This document shows positions 36,244-46,601 of a DNA stretch of 64,000 nucleotides, piece after piece (the stretch's first letter is position 1; every line of letters begins with the position of its first letter). The stretch lies in assembly GCA_017643495.1 (NCBI GenBank), contig JAEPNK010000002.1, positions 1,322,157 through 1,386,156 on the forward strand, given 5' to 3'. Origin of the DNA: Rhizobiaceae bacterium. GTDB taxonomy: Bacteria; Pseudomonadota; Alphaproteobacteria; Rhizobiales; Rhizobiaceae. The notes below the pieces were generated by a model that was not told the DNA's origin, did no database searches, and saw only the letters and a program-made list of their open reading frames with translations. The position numbers and the translations under genes are program-made.

Positions 36244-36385
36244 GTACGCTTCCCGGAACTGGTTTAGGGTGCAGTATAGGCGATTTGCCCCATACACACC
36301 AACACAAGATTAAATAGGTTCTGTTTGGCCAAATGCCAAGCAAAACCCGTGCAATTTTTCGCCCGGCACTGCGGCAAAAATACGC

Positions 36386-37711
36386 TCACGCCTGACGTGA
36401 TTTCAGCCCGGCGGTTTTTTTCTTCAGCCAGTTGACCAGTTCGAGCAGTGCAAGATCGTGTTCCGGGCAGTAATGTTCGATCGCCCTGACCGCCAGTGAG
36501 ACCTTGAGTTTTTCAGGCAACCGGAAGCCGTGAACAAATGGCAGGGTCATGTCGTCACCATCGGCAGACAGATACGGCGTTGAACCCAGTACCGGCCGGG
36601 GTTTCACATCGAGTTTCCGGCCAAGCAACTGTTCGAACTGCTTCAATTGGGCAGGCGTGGGAGCCGAGCAGAAATAAGAAACGTTTGCATTGTTCTCGAT
36701 TGCCACCCTTCCGTCCCACAAGACCTGTTCACCGGGCGCAATGAGAAGCGCCGGCAGGTTTCTGGTTTCGCGGTAGAAGCGGAACCGGTTGCCAACCCGT
36801 TCGATAACCGCATTGCCCGCAGTCATGCGCTCACCATTGGCAAGTTCGAGGACCCGCGAAACAATGTCTGTCGACACGAAATACTCACCCCCCCCTGAAA
36901 TCGCAATGGCCACTTGCAGGGCGAGAAATTTCAGCGGATCGGGCCTTTCCGCCATGGCGTCGGCAGACAGGCCGTATACCGGTCCCTGGTCAATGCCGAG
37001 ATTGCCCGACAGAAATTCGGCAGTCTCGATGGCAAGCTGCTTGCGATAACGGCCCATCAGGTCGCCGAACCTGCAAAGGCTGCGAATGCGCGGTTCATCA
37101 TCACCGATGTCGCGGCGAATGCGCACTCGCTCATACGCGCTGTCCTGGTTGCTCGGGTCCTCGATCCAGCTCTGGTTCATCTCCGACAGATAGTCGCGCA
37201 ACGCCTGACGCGTAACACCAAGCAGCGGGCGCCTCAGCAGGGTGCCTTCCGGCAGAACGGTCATCCGTGACATGCCCGACAATCCCCTGCCCCCGGATGA
37301 AGCATCACCGCGCAGGCTGCGCATCAGGATCGTTTCAGCCTGGTCATTGGCCGTATGACCGGCGAGGATTGTCCCCGCACCTGTGTCGCACGCATATTCT
37401 TCCAGTAGCCTGTAACGGGCTGAACGGGCAGCTTGTGAAATGCCGCTGACCGGCTTGATGCCGTCCCAGGCAAGTGTGATATGCGGCAGGTTGAGGGCCT
37501 CGCTGACACCGGCAACAAACGCCGCTTCCGCCGCAGCTTCCGGGCGCAGGCCGTGATCGACCGTGACCACCTGCAATTCGACCTTCCGGGTCTGTGCCCA
37601 GGAAGCGGCAAGCAGCAGGAGCGCAATGGAGTCACTGCCCCCCGAAACGGCAACGAGTACCGGCTGGTCGGTCGCCACTTCCTGAAAAAGAAGTCTGGGA
37701 TTTAGCGTCAA
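36386..37711 (-). CDS. tilS: tRNA(Ile)-lysidine synthase TilS
   Basis: 441 residues. The N-terminal PP-loop AVSGGSDSIALLLL and the following LAGHTANDQAETILMRSLRG are the catalytic features. It converts C34 of tRNA-Ile(CAT) to lysidine so that it reads AUA. The only plausible start is TTG at 37711, preceded by GGGAAAG. It lies between cpoB and ftsH, the common order in this group. Confidence 0.95.
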   Translation of the reverse strand: MTLNPRLLFQEVATDQPVLVAVSGGSDSIALLLLAASWAQTRKVELQVVTVDHGLRPEAAAEAAFVAGVSEALNLPHITLAWDGIKPVSGISQAARSARYRLLEEYACDTGAGTILAGHTANDQAETILMRSLRGDASSGGRGLSGMSRMTVLPEGTLLRRPLLGVTRQALRDYLSEMNQSWIEDPSNQDSAYERVRIRRDIGDDEPRIRSLCRFGDLMGRYRKQLAIETAEFLSGNLGIDQGPVYGLSADAMAERPDPLKFLALQVAIAISGGGEYFVSTDIVSRVLELANGERMTAGNAVIERVGNRFRFYRETRNLPALLIAPGEQVLWDGRVAIENNANVSYFCSAPTPAQLKQFEQLLGRKLDVKPRPVLGSTPYLSADGDDMTLPFVHGFRLPEKLKVSLAVRAIEHYCPEHDLALLELVNWLKKKTAGLKSRQA

Positions 37712-37751
37712 TGAAACATCTTTCCCGGCTTCGGGCCGGCATGGGTGGAAA

Positions 37752-38768
37752 TCAGTTTATGCTGCACCGGGCGGCCTGTTGTTCGTAAACAACATTGCGG
37801 CGCACGGCACTGGAGGCGTTCGGGTATTTGACAAGCACTTCGGCAAATGTCGCACAGGCAAGCTCACGCTGTTCAAGCCCGGCAATCGCAACGCCCAGCT
37901 TGAGCAGGGATTGCGGCCCGAACTTTGAATTCGGCCAGCGCTTGTGGGCATCAAGATAGGTTTTGGCTGCAAGCTGGAATTGTTTGCGCCCGAGGTAGCT
38001 TTCCCCAAGCCAGAACCGGGCTTCCGGCATGCGAGGATGGTTTTCATAGCGTTCGGAAAATGACACAAGTGCCTTTTCCGCATCTTCATAGCGGCCACTC
38101 TGCACCAGGCGATAACCGGCATCGAACAAGCCGTCCGGATCATCGGGCAGGGACATATCAAGGCTCGCAGTATTCTCGCCGCCCAGTTCAAGCGGACGGC
38201 CAATCTCGCTGTCGATGATATTGCCGTTCTGGTCAAACTGGATGGTGCCGAGCGTGCCGCTGCCATCATTGGCAAGCCCGGGTTCACCTTCATAGATTTC
38301 CACACCGTCAATGGTTCTCTTGGCAGTTTCCTGTTCCTGCGCTGATCCGTTGTCGGGTTTCATGGGTGGCTGGGGAAGTGTCGTACTGGAATTTCCGTCT
38401 GAACCGGCAATGGAGTTTGACTGCTCAGACGGCTGTGGCTTTTCCAGGCTTTGTTCTCCCGAATTGTCGGCAAGGTTGTCACCAACGGTGGAACCACCCG
38501 CATCACCGCTTTTGTCTTCAAGCTCGCGAAGCCGGTAATCATTGTCTTCTTGCGTCCGGCGCAATTGCTCCTGCAGTTCGAGCAGCTGGAACGTCAGTTC
38601 TTCAATCTTTCCGGTCAGTTGGCGAACCTGTTCTTCAAGAACGCTTACCCGGTAAGAGACATCATTTGACTGGCCTTGCACGCCCGGCGCTGCGGGCTGC
38701 AGGGTCTGTGCATGAACAGGCGCTGCAAGGAGCGCTGCCATACAGACTGGCAATATGAGTTTGTGCAT
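37752..38768 (-). CDS. cpoB: Cell division coordinator CpoB / tol-pal system protein YbgF
   Basis: 338 residues. Signal peptide (MHKLILPVCMAALLAAPVHA), an N-terminal trimerising coiled coil (VSYRVSVLEEQVRQLTGKIEEL), a low-complexity linker and C-terminal TPR repeats (LFDAGYRLVQSGRYEDAEKAL, ARFWLGESYLGRKQFQLAAKTYL). CpoB links peptidoglycan synthesis by PBP1B to outer-membrane constriction by Tol-Pal. It follows pal in the usual order. Confidence 0.93.
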   Translation of the reverse strand: MHKLILPVCMAALLAAPVHAQTLQPAAPGVQGQSNDVSYRVSVLEEQVRQLTGKIEELTFQLLELQEQLRRTQEDNDYRLRELEDKSGDAGGSTVGDNLADNSGEQSLEKPQPSEQSNSIAGSDGNSSTTLPQPPMKPDNGSAQEQETAKRTIDGVEIYEGEPGLANDGSGTLGTIQFDQNGNIIDSEIGRPLELGGENTASLDMSLPDDPDGLFDAGYRLVQSGRYEDAEKALVSFSERYENHPRMPEARFWLGESYLGRKQFQLAAKTYLDAHKRWPNSKFGPQSLLKLGVAIAGLEQRELACATFAEVLVKYPNASSAVRRNVVYEQQAARCSIN

Positions 38769-38872
38769 CTGGAATTCACCCGTTTCTAGTGTTTTCAGCA
38801 CGTCGAACATAAAGATCGACCCAAACTTTTCAACAATTCCATGTCATAATTTGGATGAACCGTCCGTGAACA

Positions 38873-38905
38873 GAAAAAGGGCGGCTCATGGGGCCGCCCC
38901 TTGAA
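38873..38905 (-). terminator. Terminator of pal
   Basis: On the minus strand GGGCGGC/GCCGCCC with a 7-base loop followed by TTTTTC. Confidence 0.9.
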
Positions 38906-38937
38906 TTTTCTGGCCGCTTTTCAGCGGCAACTTGCGG

Positions 38938-39438
38938 TCAGCCCTGCGGCGCGGCAAGCACGGTTACAGCGCGACGGTTCTGTGACCAGCACGAAATGTC
39001 GTTACAAACCGCAACCGGACGTTCCTTGCCGAAGGAAATGGTACGGATACGGCTGCCCGGCACTCCTTGTGAGGCAAGGAAATCACGGGTTGCCGCTGCA
39101 CGGCGTGCGCCGAGTGCAAGGTTGTATTCACGCGTGCCGCGCTCGTCTGCGTGGCCCTCAACCGTTACCGGATAGTTCGGATAGCGGACAAGCCACTGTG
39201 CCTGCTTGGTAAGCGTGGCGCGGGCCTGTGGCGTAAGGATGGAAGAATCCGTCTCGAAGAAGACACGGTCACCGACGTTGACGGTAAAGTCCTGCTGGGA
39301 GCCAGGCGTGGCACCATTGAGGCCAAGCTGGCCGGAATTGTCCGGAAGATTGTTTTTCTTTGCACAACCGGCAACGGCAAGCCCGATGGCCAGCGCGAGG
39401 AAAGCAGGTGATTTGAGAATGGACGCTGCAGCAGACAT
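38938..39438 (-). CDS. pal: Peptidoglycan-associated lipoprotein Pal
   Basis: About 166 residues. Lipoprotein signal with lipobox LAVAGC, then an OmpA-like peptidoglycan-binding domain: VFFETDSSILTPQARATL and VTVEGHADERGTREYNLALGARRA, which carry the conserved Asp and Arg that grip diaminopimelate. It anchors the outer membrane to the wall with TolA/TolB. ATG at 39438 lies ten bases from AAAGGAG; the GTG at 39444 is closer (4) and is the alternative. Confidence 0.96.
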   Translation of the reverse strand: MSAAASILKSPAFLALAIGLAVAGCAKKNNLPDNSGQLGLNGATPGSQQDFTVNVGDRVFFETDSSILTPQARATLTKQAQWLVRYPNYPVTVEGHADERGTREYNLALGARRAAATRDFLASQGVPGSRIRTISFGKERPVAVCNDISCWSQNRRAVTVLAAPQG

Positions 39439-39593
39439 TGACACGTCGCTCCTTTGAATTTTCTTTTCGAATGTAATAATCTGTTCAGGTTAACTTCAGT
39501 TCAAGAAACGGGGTAAACAATTCCTTAACGCGATGCGCCTGTTTCTCTACAATCACCTGTTACTTGAGGCGTGTCATCAACACGCCAATATGT

Positions 39594-39626
39594 CAAAAAC
39601 GCGGCAAGCCTTCACTTGCCGCGCAT
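39594..39626 (-). terminator. Terminator of tolB
   Basis: GCGGCAAG/CTTGCCGC, eight perfect pairs with a 6-base loop, followed on the minus strand by GTTTTTG. Confidence 0.88.
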
Positions 39627-39634
39627 GTGTTGCA

Positions 39635-40936
39635 TCAATCCAACAGTGGTGACCACGCCGGATCTGAGGCAAAGGCAGGGGTCGGAATCTGCCGTTCATT
39701 CTTCCCCGTAAGGTCAATCGAGTAGAGTTTCGGACCACCGCCCGCACCCCTCGTTTCCCGGAAGAACATCAATACACGTCCGTTCGGAGCCCAGGTTGGC
39801 CCCTCATTGTGAAAGCCCTCAGTAAGGATCCGTTCACCGGAGCCATCCGCATTCATCACCCCGATCAGGAATTGGCCGCCCGCCTGTTTTGTAAAGGCAA
39901 TCAGGTCACCGCGTGGCGACCACACAGGCGTTGAATAACGTCCGTTTCCGAACGAAATCCGGCGCGGCTCGCCGCCCGATGCGGGCATCACATACAATTG
40001 CTGACGTCCGCCCCGGTCGGATTCGAAGACCACTTGGGAGCCATCAGGCGAATAGGAAGGGGCAGTATCAATTGCCGAGGAATTGGTCAGCCGGGTTGTG
40101 TTCCGCGACCGCAAATCCATCGTGTAGATGTTTGCATTCCCGCCCTGTTGCAGGCTCATGATCACTTTCTGCCCGTCCGGTGAGAAGCGCGGTGAAAACG
40201 TCATGCCGGGGAAGTTCCCGACAACTTCACGCTGCCCGGTCTCGATCTGGAGAAGATACACTCGTGGCTGGCCACCTTCGAACGACATGTATGTGATTTC
40301 CTGCCTTGTGGGAGAAAACCGTGGTGTCAGTACCAGGTCACTGCCGCGTGTCAGGGTGCGCACATTCGCGCCGTCCTGATCCATGATCGCAAGCCGCTTC
40401 ACGCGCTTGTCCTTTGGCCCTGTCTCGTCAACAAAAACAACCCGGGTGTCAAAATACCCTTTTTCCCCGGTCAGCGCCTCGTAGATCTTGTCGGATATGA
40501 TATGCGCAGACCGACGCCAGAATTCCGGCTGGATATCATAGCGCTCGCCCGCAAGTTGCGAGGCACCGAAAATGTCCCATAGCCTGAATTCCGCCCGAAG
40601 CTTGCCGTCCGGCAGTTTCGTGACTTGCCCGTTTACAAGCGCTTGCGCATTGATCGAACGCCAGTCCTCGTACTTCGGAGGTGTATTGAAATCCAGATCG
40701 TTCTGAAGGAAAGCCGCCTTGTCGATCAGGTTGAAAAGGCCGGAGTTGCGCAGGTTGTCACGTATGACCTGAACCACTTGTGCGGCCACCGGGTCGCCCT
40801 TGAAATCCATGATTGCCATCGGCAATGGCTCGACATTGCCTTTGGTGATATCGAATTCAATCCGCGCATGAGCAATATTGACCGCTGCCAGGAAGGCAAC
40901 GCATAGGGCTGAAAGGCGGAGGAAAAATCTGTTCAT
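39635..40936 (-). CDS. tolB: Tol-Pal system protein TolB
   Basis: 433 residues. Signal peptide ([24 protein letters not shown]), an N-terminal domain of about 130 residues and a beta-propeller with repeats such as [44 protein letters not shown] and [13 protein letters not shown]. Periplasmic partner of Pal and TolA. The start at 40936 has AGAGG. Confidence 0.97.
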   Translation of the reverse strand: MNRFFLRLSALCVAFLAAVNIAHARIEFDITKGNVEPLPMAIMDFKGDPVAAQVVQVIRDNLRNSGLFNLIDKAAFLQNDLDFNTPPKYEDWRSINAQALVNGQVTKLPDGKLRAEFRLWDIFGASQLAGERYDIQPEFWRRSAHIISDKIYEALTGEKGYFDTRVVFVDETGPKDKRVKRLAIMDQDGANVRTLTRGSDLVLTPRFSPTRQEITYMSFEGGQPRVYLLQIETGQREVVGNFPGMTFSPRFSPDGQKVIMSLQQGGNANIYTMDLRSRNTTRLTNSSAIDTAPSYSPDGSQVVFESDRGGRQQLYVMPASGGEPRRISFGNGRYSTPVWSPRGDLIAFTKQAGGQFLIGVMNADGSGERILTEGFHNEGPTWAPNGRVLMFFRETRGAGGGPKLYSIDLTGKNERQIPTPAFASDPAWSPLLD

Positions 40937-40959
40937 GTCAAAACCTCTGCAATAATGGC

Positions 40960-42009
40960 TTACTGGAACATCTGGGCAGGATAGAAGGTCGGAACGACCT
41001 CGGCCCATGTTTCATATTTGTCTTTGGGCAGGAAATCATATGGGGCACAACGCTTGACATAGCGCAGTATGTCACGTGGGAAACGCGCGCGTTCCTCTGC
41101 GGTTCCCCCGGTCGGCCCGGCTTTTGCATCAATGACGTTGCCATTGCGATCAAGCCGCATGATGACCTTGATCCGCAAATCTTCCGAAATGCGGCGTCCG
41201 GCAATCCCGGTCGAACATTGTGTAATGGCTGCAATCAACGCATCCATTTCACTCTGGGAAAGTTTTTCCGCGTTTCCCCGGCGTGCACCAAGTGCAGCGG
41301 TTTGCGTGCTGGTTTTTGCACCACCACCGGCAGATTCCGCCTTGTTCACCTTGTTCTTGACGGCAACATCTTCCTGCTTCTCCGTTCCGTTGGTCTGGCC
41401 ACCCGACTCGCGGATCAATTCCTCAACTTTCTTGCGTTCGTTTGTCTTGGCAACGGTCGGCTTTGGCGGCGTCGGTTTCACGGACGGCACAGGAACCGTA
41501 TCCGGCAGTTTGGCAAACTGCTCGCCTTCCAGTGGCTGTTCAGGAGAATCCGCTGGTGTTTCCGGCGTAATGTCTGCCTTGGGCTGTGGCGCAGCAGCAA
41601 CCTCGGTTGTTTCAACCGGGGTCTTGGCTTCTTCCTTCACCGGCTCTGGCTTGGGTTCCGGTTTGGGAGCCGGAGCCTCGGCTTTTGGAGGCGCTTCAGC
41701 CTTTTCAACCGGAACAGGGGATTCGCGCTCGGCATTTTCAACCGGCTTGCTGTCTATTTCCTTGTCCCCGACATTTTGGGCCTCGGGTTTTGGCGTTTCC
41801 CTCTTGGTTGGCGTCGGCGCGGATTTTTCGGCAATCTCCGCTTCTTCGGCACCTTTTACCGTTTTTGTGATTTCCTCAATCGGCACGATGTCAACGGGCA
41901 ACGCTTCCACGTCCTGAACCTTGAGAGCTTCAGGAGAGGTAAGCGACACCAGTCCCCACGTCAGGATCACGACATGAGCTGCGCTCGAAAGGGTGAAACC
42001 AAGTTTCAT
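40960..42009 (-). CDS. tolA: Tol-Pal system protein TolA
   Basis: 349 residues. One N-terminal membrane helix ([17 protein letters not shown]), a long Lys/Glu/Pro/Ala-rich periplasmic spacer (about 50-250) and a C-terminal TonB/TolA-like domain with [12 protein letters not shown] and [18 protein letters not shown]. It carries proton-motive energy from TolQR to Pal. Gene order tolQ-tolR-tolA-tolB is kept and spacing is tight. Confidence 0.95.
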   Translation of the reverse strand: MKLGFTLSSAAHVVILTWGLVSLTSPEALKVQDVEALPVDIVPIEEITKTVKGAEEAEIAEKSAPTPTKRETPKPEAQNVGDKEIDSKPVENAERESPVPVEKAEAPPKAEAPAPKPEPKPEPVKEEAKTPVETTEVAAAPQPKADITPETPADSPEQPLEGEQFAKLPDTVPVPSVKPTPPKPTVAKTNERKKVEELIRESGGQTNGTEKQEDVAVKNKVNKAESAGGGAKTSTQTAALGARRGNAEKLSQSEMDALIAAITQCSTGIAGRRISEDLRIKVIMRLDRNGNVIDAKAGPTGGTAEERARFPRDILRYVKRCAPYDFLPKDKYETWAEVVPTFYPAQMFQ

Positions 42010-42025
42010 TGGCTGTTATCAAAAC

Positions 42026-42478
42026 CTACTGGTTGGTTTGTTCTTGCAAAGTCACAAGCCCGATCCGGGTATATCCGGCAGCGGAAATACGCGCCATCAG
42101 CTTCATCACCGTACCGTAATCTGCTGTGCGGTCCCCGCGAACATAGATACGCTCGTCATAGCCGTTGGTTGCAATTGCCTGCAGTTTGGCAATCACTTCA
42201 TCCTCGGCAATTTCGTCTTCCTGAATGAACACCCGGCCGTCTTCATTGACGGAAATCGTGATCGGCTGGGTTTCTGCATTGAGAGCTTTCGCCTGTGTTT
42301 CCGGAAGGTCAATGGGAACACCTACCGTCAGCAATGGTGCTGCCACCATGAAGATGATCAGCAACACGAGCATGACATCAACAAACGGTGTCACATTGAT
42401 CTCGCTTACCGGTGCATGACGGCGCGCACGGCGTCTCCTGCTTCCGCCTCCACCACCGGTTCCTACGGACATACCCAT
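42026..42478 (-). CDS. tolR: Tol-Pal system protein TolR
   Basis: 150 residues of the ExbD/TolR family. The N-terminal basic stretch SRRRRARRHAPVSEINVTPFVDVMLVLLIIFMVAAPLL holds the single membrane helix and the conserved Asp (FVDVMLVLL) used in proton flow. The periplasmic part is about 100 residues. It lies 12 bases after tolQ. Confidence 0.96.
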   Translation of the reverse strand: MGMSVGTGGGGGSRRRRARRHAPVSEINVTPFVDVMLVLLIIFMVAAPLLTVGVPIDLPETQAKALNAETQPITISVNEDGRVFIQEDEIAEDEVIAKLQAIATNGYDERIYVRGDRTADYGTVMKLMARISAAGYTRIGLVTLQEQTNQ

Positions 42479-42490
42479 AACCGGCCTGCC

Positions 42491-43264
42491 TTACTCGGCA
42501 GCCCGCTGTTGTGAGCGGGCTCCGGTTCGTTCGTCGATCTGGCGGGACAGGATTGCAGAAAACTCGTCGGCAAAACCTTCCAGGCGCATGGTGATCTTTG
42601 CCACATCCGTCTGCAGCTTGTTGTAGAAAATCGTGGCCGGGATGGCGGCCAGCAGGCCCAGTGCGGTTGCAAGAAGCGCTTCCGCAATACCCGGCGCAAC
42701 AACGGCAAGGTTGGTTGATTTCGAGCCGGCGATTGCCTGGAACGAAGTCATGATACCGACAACGGTACCGAAAAGGCCGATAAACGGCGCTGCCGAACCA
42801 ACCGTGGCGAGAAAGATCAGCCGTTTCTCAAGCCGTTCTGTTTCACGGGCGAGCGAAACATCCAGCACCTTGTCGATGCGGGTCTGCAAGCCGATCGGTG
42901 AATTCGCGCCCCGTTCGAACGAGCGTTTCCATTCGCGCATGGCAGCCACAAACAGTGCCCCCATTCCGTTCGGCGAACGTTCCGAGAGGGAACGGTACAG
43001 TTCCTCAAGCGATTGTCCTGACCAGAAAACTTTTTCAAACCGGTCGAGCTGCCGTTTTGTGCGCCCGTACATAAGGGACTTGTCAACAATGATGGCCCAA
43101 CTCCAGATCGAAGCCAGCAACAGGCCGATCATAACGAGTTTCACCGTAAGCGAGGCTTCCATGAAGAGTGCCCAGAGGGACACGTCTACTGTGCTGCCAA
43201 GCTCGGTCGCTTCTATTCCCTGCGCATAGGCACGGGAAACACCGAATAGTGCTGCTTCGAACAT
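42491..43264 (-). CDS. tolQ: Tol-Pal system protein TolQ
   Basis: 257 residues of the MotA/TolQ/ExbB family, with three membrane helices: one near residue 35-60, and a pair in the conserved block TVGSAAPFIGLFGTVVGIMTSF and GIAEALLATALGLLAAIPATIFYNK. With TolR it forms the proton channel of the Tol motor, which drives outer-membrane invagination at division. Confidence 0.97.
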   Translation of the reverse strand: MFEAALFGVSRAYAQGIEATELGSTVDVSLWALFMEASLTVKLVMIGLLLASIWSWAIIVDKSLMYGRTKRQLDRFEKVFWSGQSLEELYRSLSERSPNGMGALFVAAMREWKRSFERGANSPIGLQTRIDKVLDVSLARETERLEKRLIFLATVGSAAPFIGLFGTVVGIMTSFQAIAGSKSTNLAVVAPGIAEALLATALGLLAAIPATIFYNKLQTDVAKITMRLEGFADEFSAILSRQIDERTGARSQQRAAE

Positions 43265-43487
43265 GAATTACCGGTCTCTTTCAATAAATTCGGATACGTC
43301 AGGCATTGCCCATGGCCCCGCCAGACACTTCCCCATCATCCTGCCCCACCGTCTTGAATGCGAAAACTGTGGTAAAAGGATGACACAGGGGATTTCTGTC
43401 GATTCCATGCGGTTCTCTTGAACCTTTAGAATCGATTAGGGTTAATGAAGTGTTAGCCCGATATTGCATCCTCGGGTGTTTGCCCCT

Positions 43488-43934
43488 TCAGCCACCGAGT
43501 TTGGCGCGCAGGTCATCGGGAAAGCGCTTGGCCCCGCCACCGTGATTGATGAAGGCAACCTCGACATCCGCGCCGCACAGCATGGTTTCGCTTCCATCGG
43601 CTTCCCTGCGCAACACTTCCTGTCGCAGAAATGAACGCGCCCCTGTCAGCTTTTGCAATATGGTTCTCACTGTCAGCAAATCGTCAATGACCGCCGGCGG
43701 CCCGAATTTCAACGCCATGCGATGAATGGCAAAGGCGCTGTCATCCTCTGCCAGGTCGGTATGGAATATTTCCAGATGTCGCAGCCATTCGGTACGCGAG
43801 CGTTCCATGAACTTGAGATAGTTTGAATGATAGACGACACCGGAAAAATCCGTGTCCTCATAATAGACACGGACTTCCATTTCGTGGCCATTGTCGATCA
43901 ACCGGTTGGCCAGCGCTGTATTTTCCCGTGACAT
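43488..43934 (-). CDS. ybgC: Tol-Pal-associated acyl-CoA thioesterase YbgC
   Basis: 148 residues with a single hotdog domain. Active-site Asp in YYEDTDFSGVVYHSNYLKFMERSRTEWLR matches YbgC. It hydrolyses acyl-CoA and is the standard first gene of the tol operon. There are 223 bases to tolQ, so tolQ may have its own promoter. Confidence 0.95.
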   Translation of the reverse strand: MSRENTALANRLIDNGHEMEVRVYYEDTDFSGVVYHSNYLKFMERSRTEWLRHLEIFHTDLAEDDSAFAIHRMALKFGPPAVIDDLLTVRTILQKLTGARSFLRQEVLRREADGSETMLCGADVEVAFINHGGGAKRFPDDLRAKLGG

Positions 43935-43990
43935 GGAATTAAAAACCTTTCATCGTCCGTGCCGAATCCAAATCATCGGGAAGCCATGCC

Positions 43991-45097
43991 ATGTCAGGAC
44001 CAACAGTTCAAACCCTTTACCGTTTCCCAGTAAAGGGGTTTGCGGGCCAGAAACTTGATGAAACCGTGATTGAAGCCGGCAAGGGCATCCCGTTTGACCG
44101 GCGCTACGCCGTAACCAACGGTGTTGAATATGAAGGCGAGTGGATGCGTTCACGCTCCTTCTTCGTCAACGCCGTGGTGGATGACATGATGAAATTCACC
44201 ATGGATTTCGACGGGCACCAGCTGAAACTGGTCAATGCAAACGGAGAAGAGATCAACCTTGTTCCTGATGACGGGGAAAGCCTTTCCCGCGCCAATCAGG
44301 CGATTGCCGGATTCATGCAACCGGTCGGTGTGCAACCGGACCTGCCCCGCCCCGCGCTGATCGACCGCGGTCGCAACGGTGCCATGTGGGATTACGTCGA
44401 CACGCCAATATCGATCATCAATGCAGAAAGTGTGAGGGCCGCCGGCAAGGCAATGGGTGAGGAACTCGACCCGCTTCGCTTCCGGGGCAATATCGTGATA
44501 TCGGGCCTGCCTGCCTGGCAGGAATTTTCCTGGATGGGTAAGCGTGTGCGAATTGGCGGGGTGGAACTTGATGTTCACCGCCCGATTGACCGTTGCCCGA
44601 CACCGGGTGTGAACCCGCAGACCGGCGAACGCGACATTCCCGTCACACCGGGCCTCAACGAACATTTCGGGCATATCTATTGCGGCATGTATGCCCGGCC
44701 CGTCTCCGGCGGAAAGATCGGCCAGGGCGACAGCATCTCCGTCACGGGTGACGGCAGCGCAGCGCATGAAAATTGCATCGTTGCAAATGCGAGCAAATAC
44801 GCACAATGGCCACGCATGGCAGAAGTTGACGGGTGCCGGATAGACAAGCAACAGACATCAATCCGCCTGAAGGCAATCGGCCCCTGGCCTCTGCCTACGG
44901 CAAAACCCGGACAAAAACTCCGCCTGCATCTGGGTGACCAGGGCTGGACCAGTGCCTACCTCTCCCGGGCAGAAAACGGCAGCTATGAAATTTCTGTAGA
45001 AGACAGCAAAACGGGCGATCCCGTGACCGCCCGTCTGCGCAGTGGATTTGAGCCGGGAAGCTCTGTTGTCATCTCCGGGCCCTACGGCCGGGTCTGA
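43991..45097 (+). CDS. MOSC-domain protein with a C-terminal ferredoxin-reductase-like extension
   Basis: 368 residues. N-terminal MOSC beta-barrel (LYRFPVKGFAGQKLDE, FDRRYAVTNG; about 1-100), then the MOSC core (DPLRFRGNIVISG, RPIDRCPTPGVNPQTGERD with the conserved cysteine, about 155-260), which in other proteins binds molybdenum-cofactor sulfur. The last 80 residues (LHLGDQGWTSAYLSRAENG, then FEPGSSVVISGPYGRV) look like the start of an FNR-type FAD-binding barrel that stops before any NAD or iron-sulfur domain. It may need a separate partner. Divergent from ybgC. Confidence 0.82.
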   Translation: MSGPTVQTLYRFPVKGFAGQKLDETVIEAGKGIPFDRRYAVTNGVEYEGEWMRSRSFFVNAVVDDMMKFTMDFDGHQLKLVNANGEEINLVPDDGESLSRANQAIAGFMQPVGVQPDLPRPALIDRGRNGAMWDYVDTPISIINAESVRAAGKAMGEELDPLRFRGNIVISGLPAWQEFSWMGKRVRIGGVELDVHRPIDRCPTPGVNPQTGERDIPVTPGLNEHFGHIYCGMYARPVSGGKIGQGDSISVTGDGSAAHENCIVANASKYAQWPRMAEVDGCRIDKQQTSIRLKAIGPWPLPTAKPGQKLRLHLGDQGWTSAYLSRAENGSYEISVEDSKTGDPVTARLRSGFEPGSSVVISGPYGRV

Positions 45098-45119
45098 TCC
45101 TGCAACCAAAGGCAGACAG

Positions 45120-45392
45120 TCAGTTGACAATTTTCAGTTCGGTAATACTGCCGTAACCTTCTTCGCCCTCACCATCGGAGGTGATTTCAACCGTGTCACC
45201 GGCCTTCAGCCCTTCCGGCATTGAAAGTTCGGGATCACTGATTTCATAAACGGTCTTGTCTTCAAGAACGATGATCCGTGCCTTCCGGTCAAAGGCAAGG
45301 ATTTTTCCGGTTGCCACATCGGCAAACACTGGGGAAATGGCGGAAAGCGAAATCGCACCCGCCGCAAAAGCAAGCACAACAAGGTTTTTCAT
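45120..45392 (-). CDS. DUF1344-family small secreted protein
   Basis: 90 residues: signal peptide (MKNLVVLAFAAGAISLSAISPVFA) and a short SH3-like beta domain (TGKILAFDRKARIIVLEDKTVYEI, LKAGDTVEITSD). The DUF1344 family is widespread in rhizobia as periplasmic proteins of unknown function. It is convergent with the MOSC gene. Confidence 0.88.
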   Translation of the reverse strand: MKNLVVLAFAAGAISLSAISPVFADVATGKILAFDRKARIIVLEDKTVYEISDPELSMPEGLKAGDTVEITSDGEGEEGYGSITELKIVN

Positions 45393-45563
45393 TTAAGGGG
45401 TCTCCAGGGGCGAAACATCTCGCCCGAAACTGCCAGATGATCCCGAATTATGTTCTATCTATGACCGCAGGGGAGTAACACCTGAAATATTTTTCCGGCT
45501 GAAGGCCATCTGGTTTTTGTTGCCATTACCGGGAGGAAACTCCGGGCTTTCACACTCTCAAAA

Positions 45564-46601
45564 CTACTGCTCATCATCAAACAGGCTGCGTTGTTGCGCG
45601 GCAAGATTGGCAGGGGTCGGCAGGCCCAGGTGTTGCCATGCCCGTTCCGTCATCAAACGCCCGCGCGGCGTACGCTGGATGAAACCCTGCTGGATCAGAA
45701 ACGGCTCAATAATGTCTTCAATCGCATCGCGAGGCTCGGAAAGCGCTGCCGCGATGGTTTCAATCCCGACCGGCCCCCCGCCAAAATTGCGGGCAATCTG
45801 GTTGAGATAGCGCCGGTCCAGTTCATCAAGCCCGATTGCATCCACCTCAAGACGGGACAGGGCTTCATCAGCCACTTTCGCGTTCACGGTTTCAGCCTCG
45901 CCAACCGCTGCAAAGTCCCGGACCCGGCGCAACAGCCTTCCGGCTATCCGTGGTGTTCCGCGAGCCCGGTTGGCGATTTCCTTCGCCCCGTCATCGGCCA
46001 TCGAAAGCCCCATGATCCGCGCACCGCGCCGCACGATCAGTTCCAGCTCCTGCGGCTCATAGAAATTGAGCCTTACTGGAATGCCGAACCGGTCACGCAG
46101 CGGCGTGGTCAGGAGACCGAGCCGCGTGGTCGCAGCGACAAGCGTGAATTTTGCCAGATCAATCTTGACCGACCGGGCAGCCGGCCCCTCACCGATGATC
46201 AGGTCAAGCTGGTAATCTTCCATTGCCGGATAGAGAATTTCCTCAACCGCCGGATTGAGGCGGTGAATTTCGTCAATGAAGAGAATGTCGCCCTCTTCCA
46301 GATTGGTAAGCAGGGCAGCGAGGTCTCCGGCCTTGGCAATTACCGGTCCGGATGTGGAACGGAAATTCACCCCCAATTCACGGGCCATGATCTGGGCAAG
46401 CGTTGTCTTGCCAAGCCCCGGCGGCCCGACAAACAACACATGATCGAGTGCCTCACCGCGTTTCTTGGCCGCCTCAATGAAAACCTTGAGATTGGCCCGT
46501 GCCGCCGCTTGCCCGATAAAATCATCAAGCGTTTGCGGCCGCATCGCAACATCGGTGTCCTCGCCACGTTCACTGGCGTCAATCAAACGGTCTGCCGTCA
46601 T
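45564..46601 (-). CDS. ruvB: Holliday junction branch migration ATPase RuvB
   Basis: 345 residues. Walker [18 protein letters not shown], Walker [13 protein letters not shown], sensor motifs and a C-terminal winged helix ([13 protein letters not shown]). It forms the hexameric motor that drives branch migration with RuvA. Its ATG overlaps the stop of the preceding membrane protein gene (ATGA). Confidence 0.98.
   Translation of the reverse strand: MTADRLIDASERGEDTDVAMRPQTLDDFIGQAAARANLKVFIEAAKKRGEALDHVLFVGPPGLGKTTLAQIMARELGVNFRSTSGPVIAKAGDLAALLTNLEEGDILFIDEIHRLNPAVEEILYPAMEDYQLDLIIGEGPAARSVKIDLAKFTLVAATTRLGLLTTPLRDRFGIPVRLNFYEPQELELIVRRGARIMGLSMADDGAKEIANRARGTPRIAGRLLRRVRDFAAVGEAETVNAKVADEALSRLEVDAIGLDELDRRYLNQIARNFGGGPVGIETIAAALSEPRDAIEDIIEPFLIQQGFIQRTPRGRLMTERAWQHLGLPTPANLAAQQRSLFDDEQ

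Noticed and set aside
41218..42228. 336-codon plus-strand open frame rich in Phe, Gly, Arg
   Set aside because: Antisense to tolA/tolR low-complexity coding; the repeats come from the Lys/Pro/Glu-rich TolA spacer.
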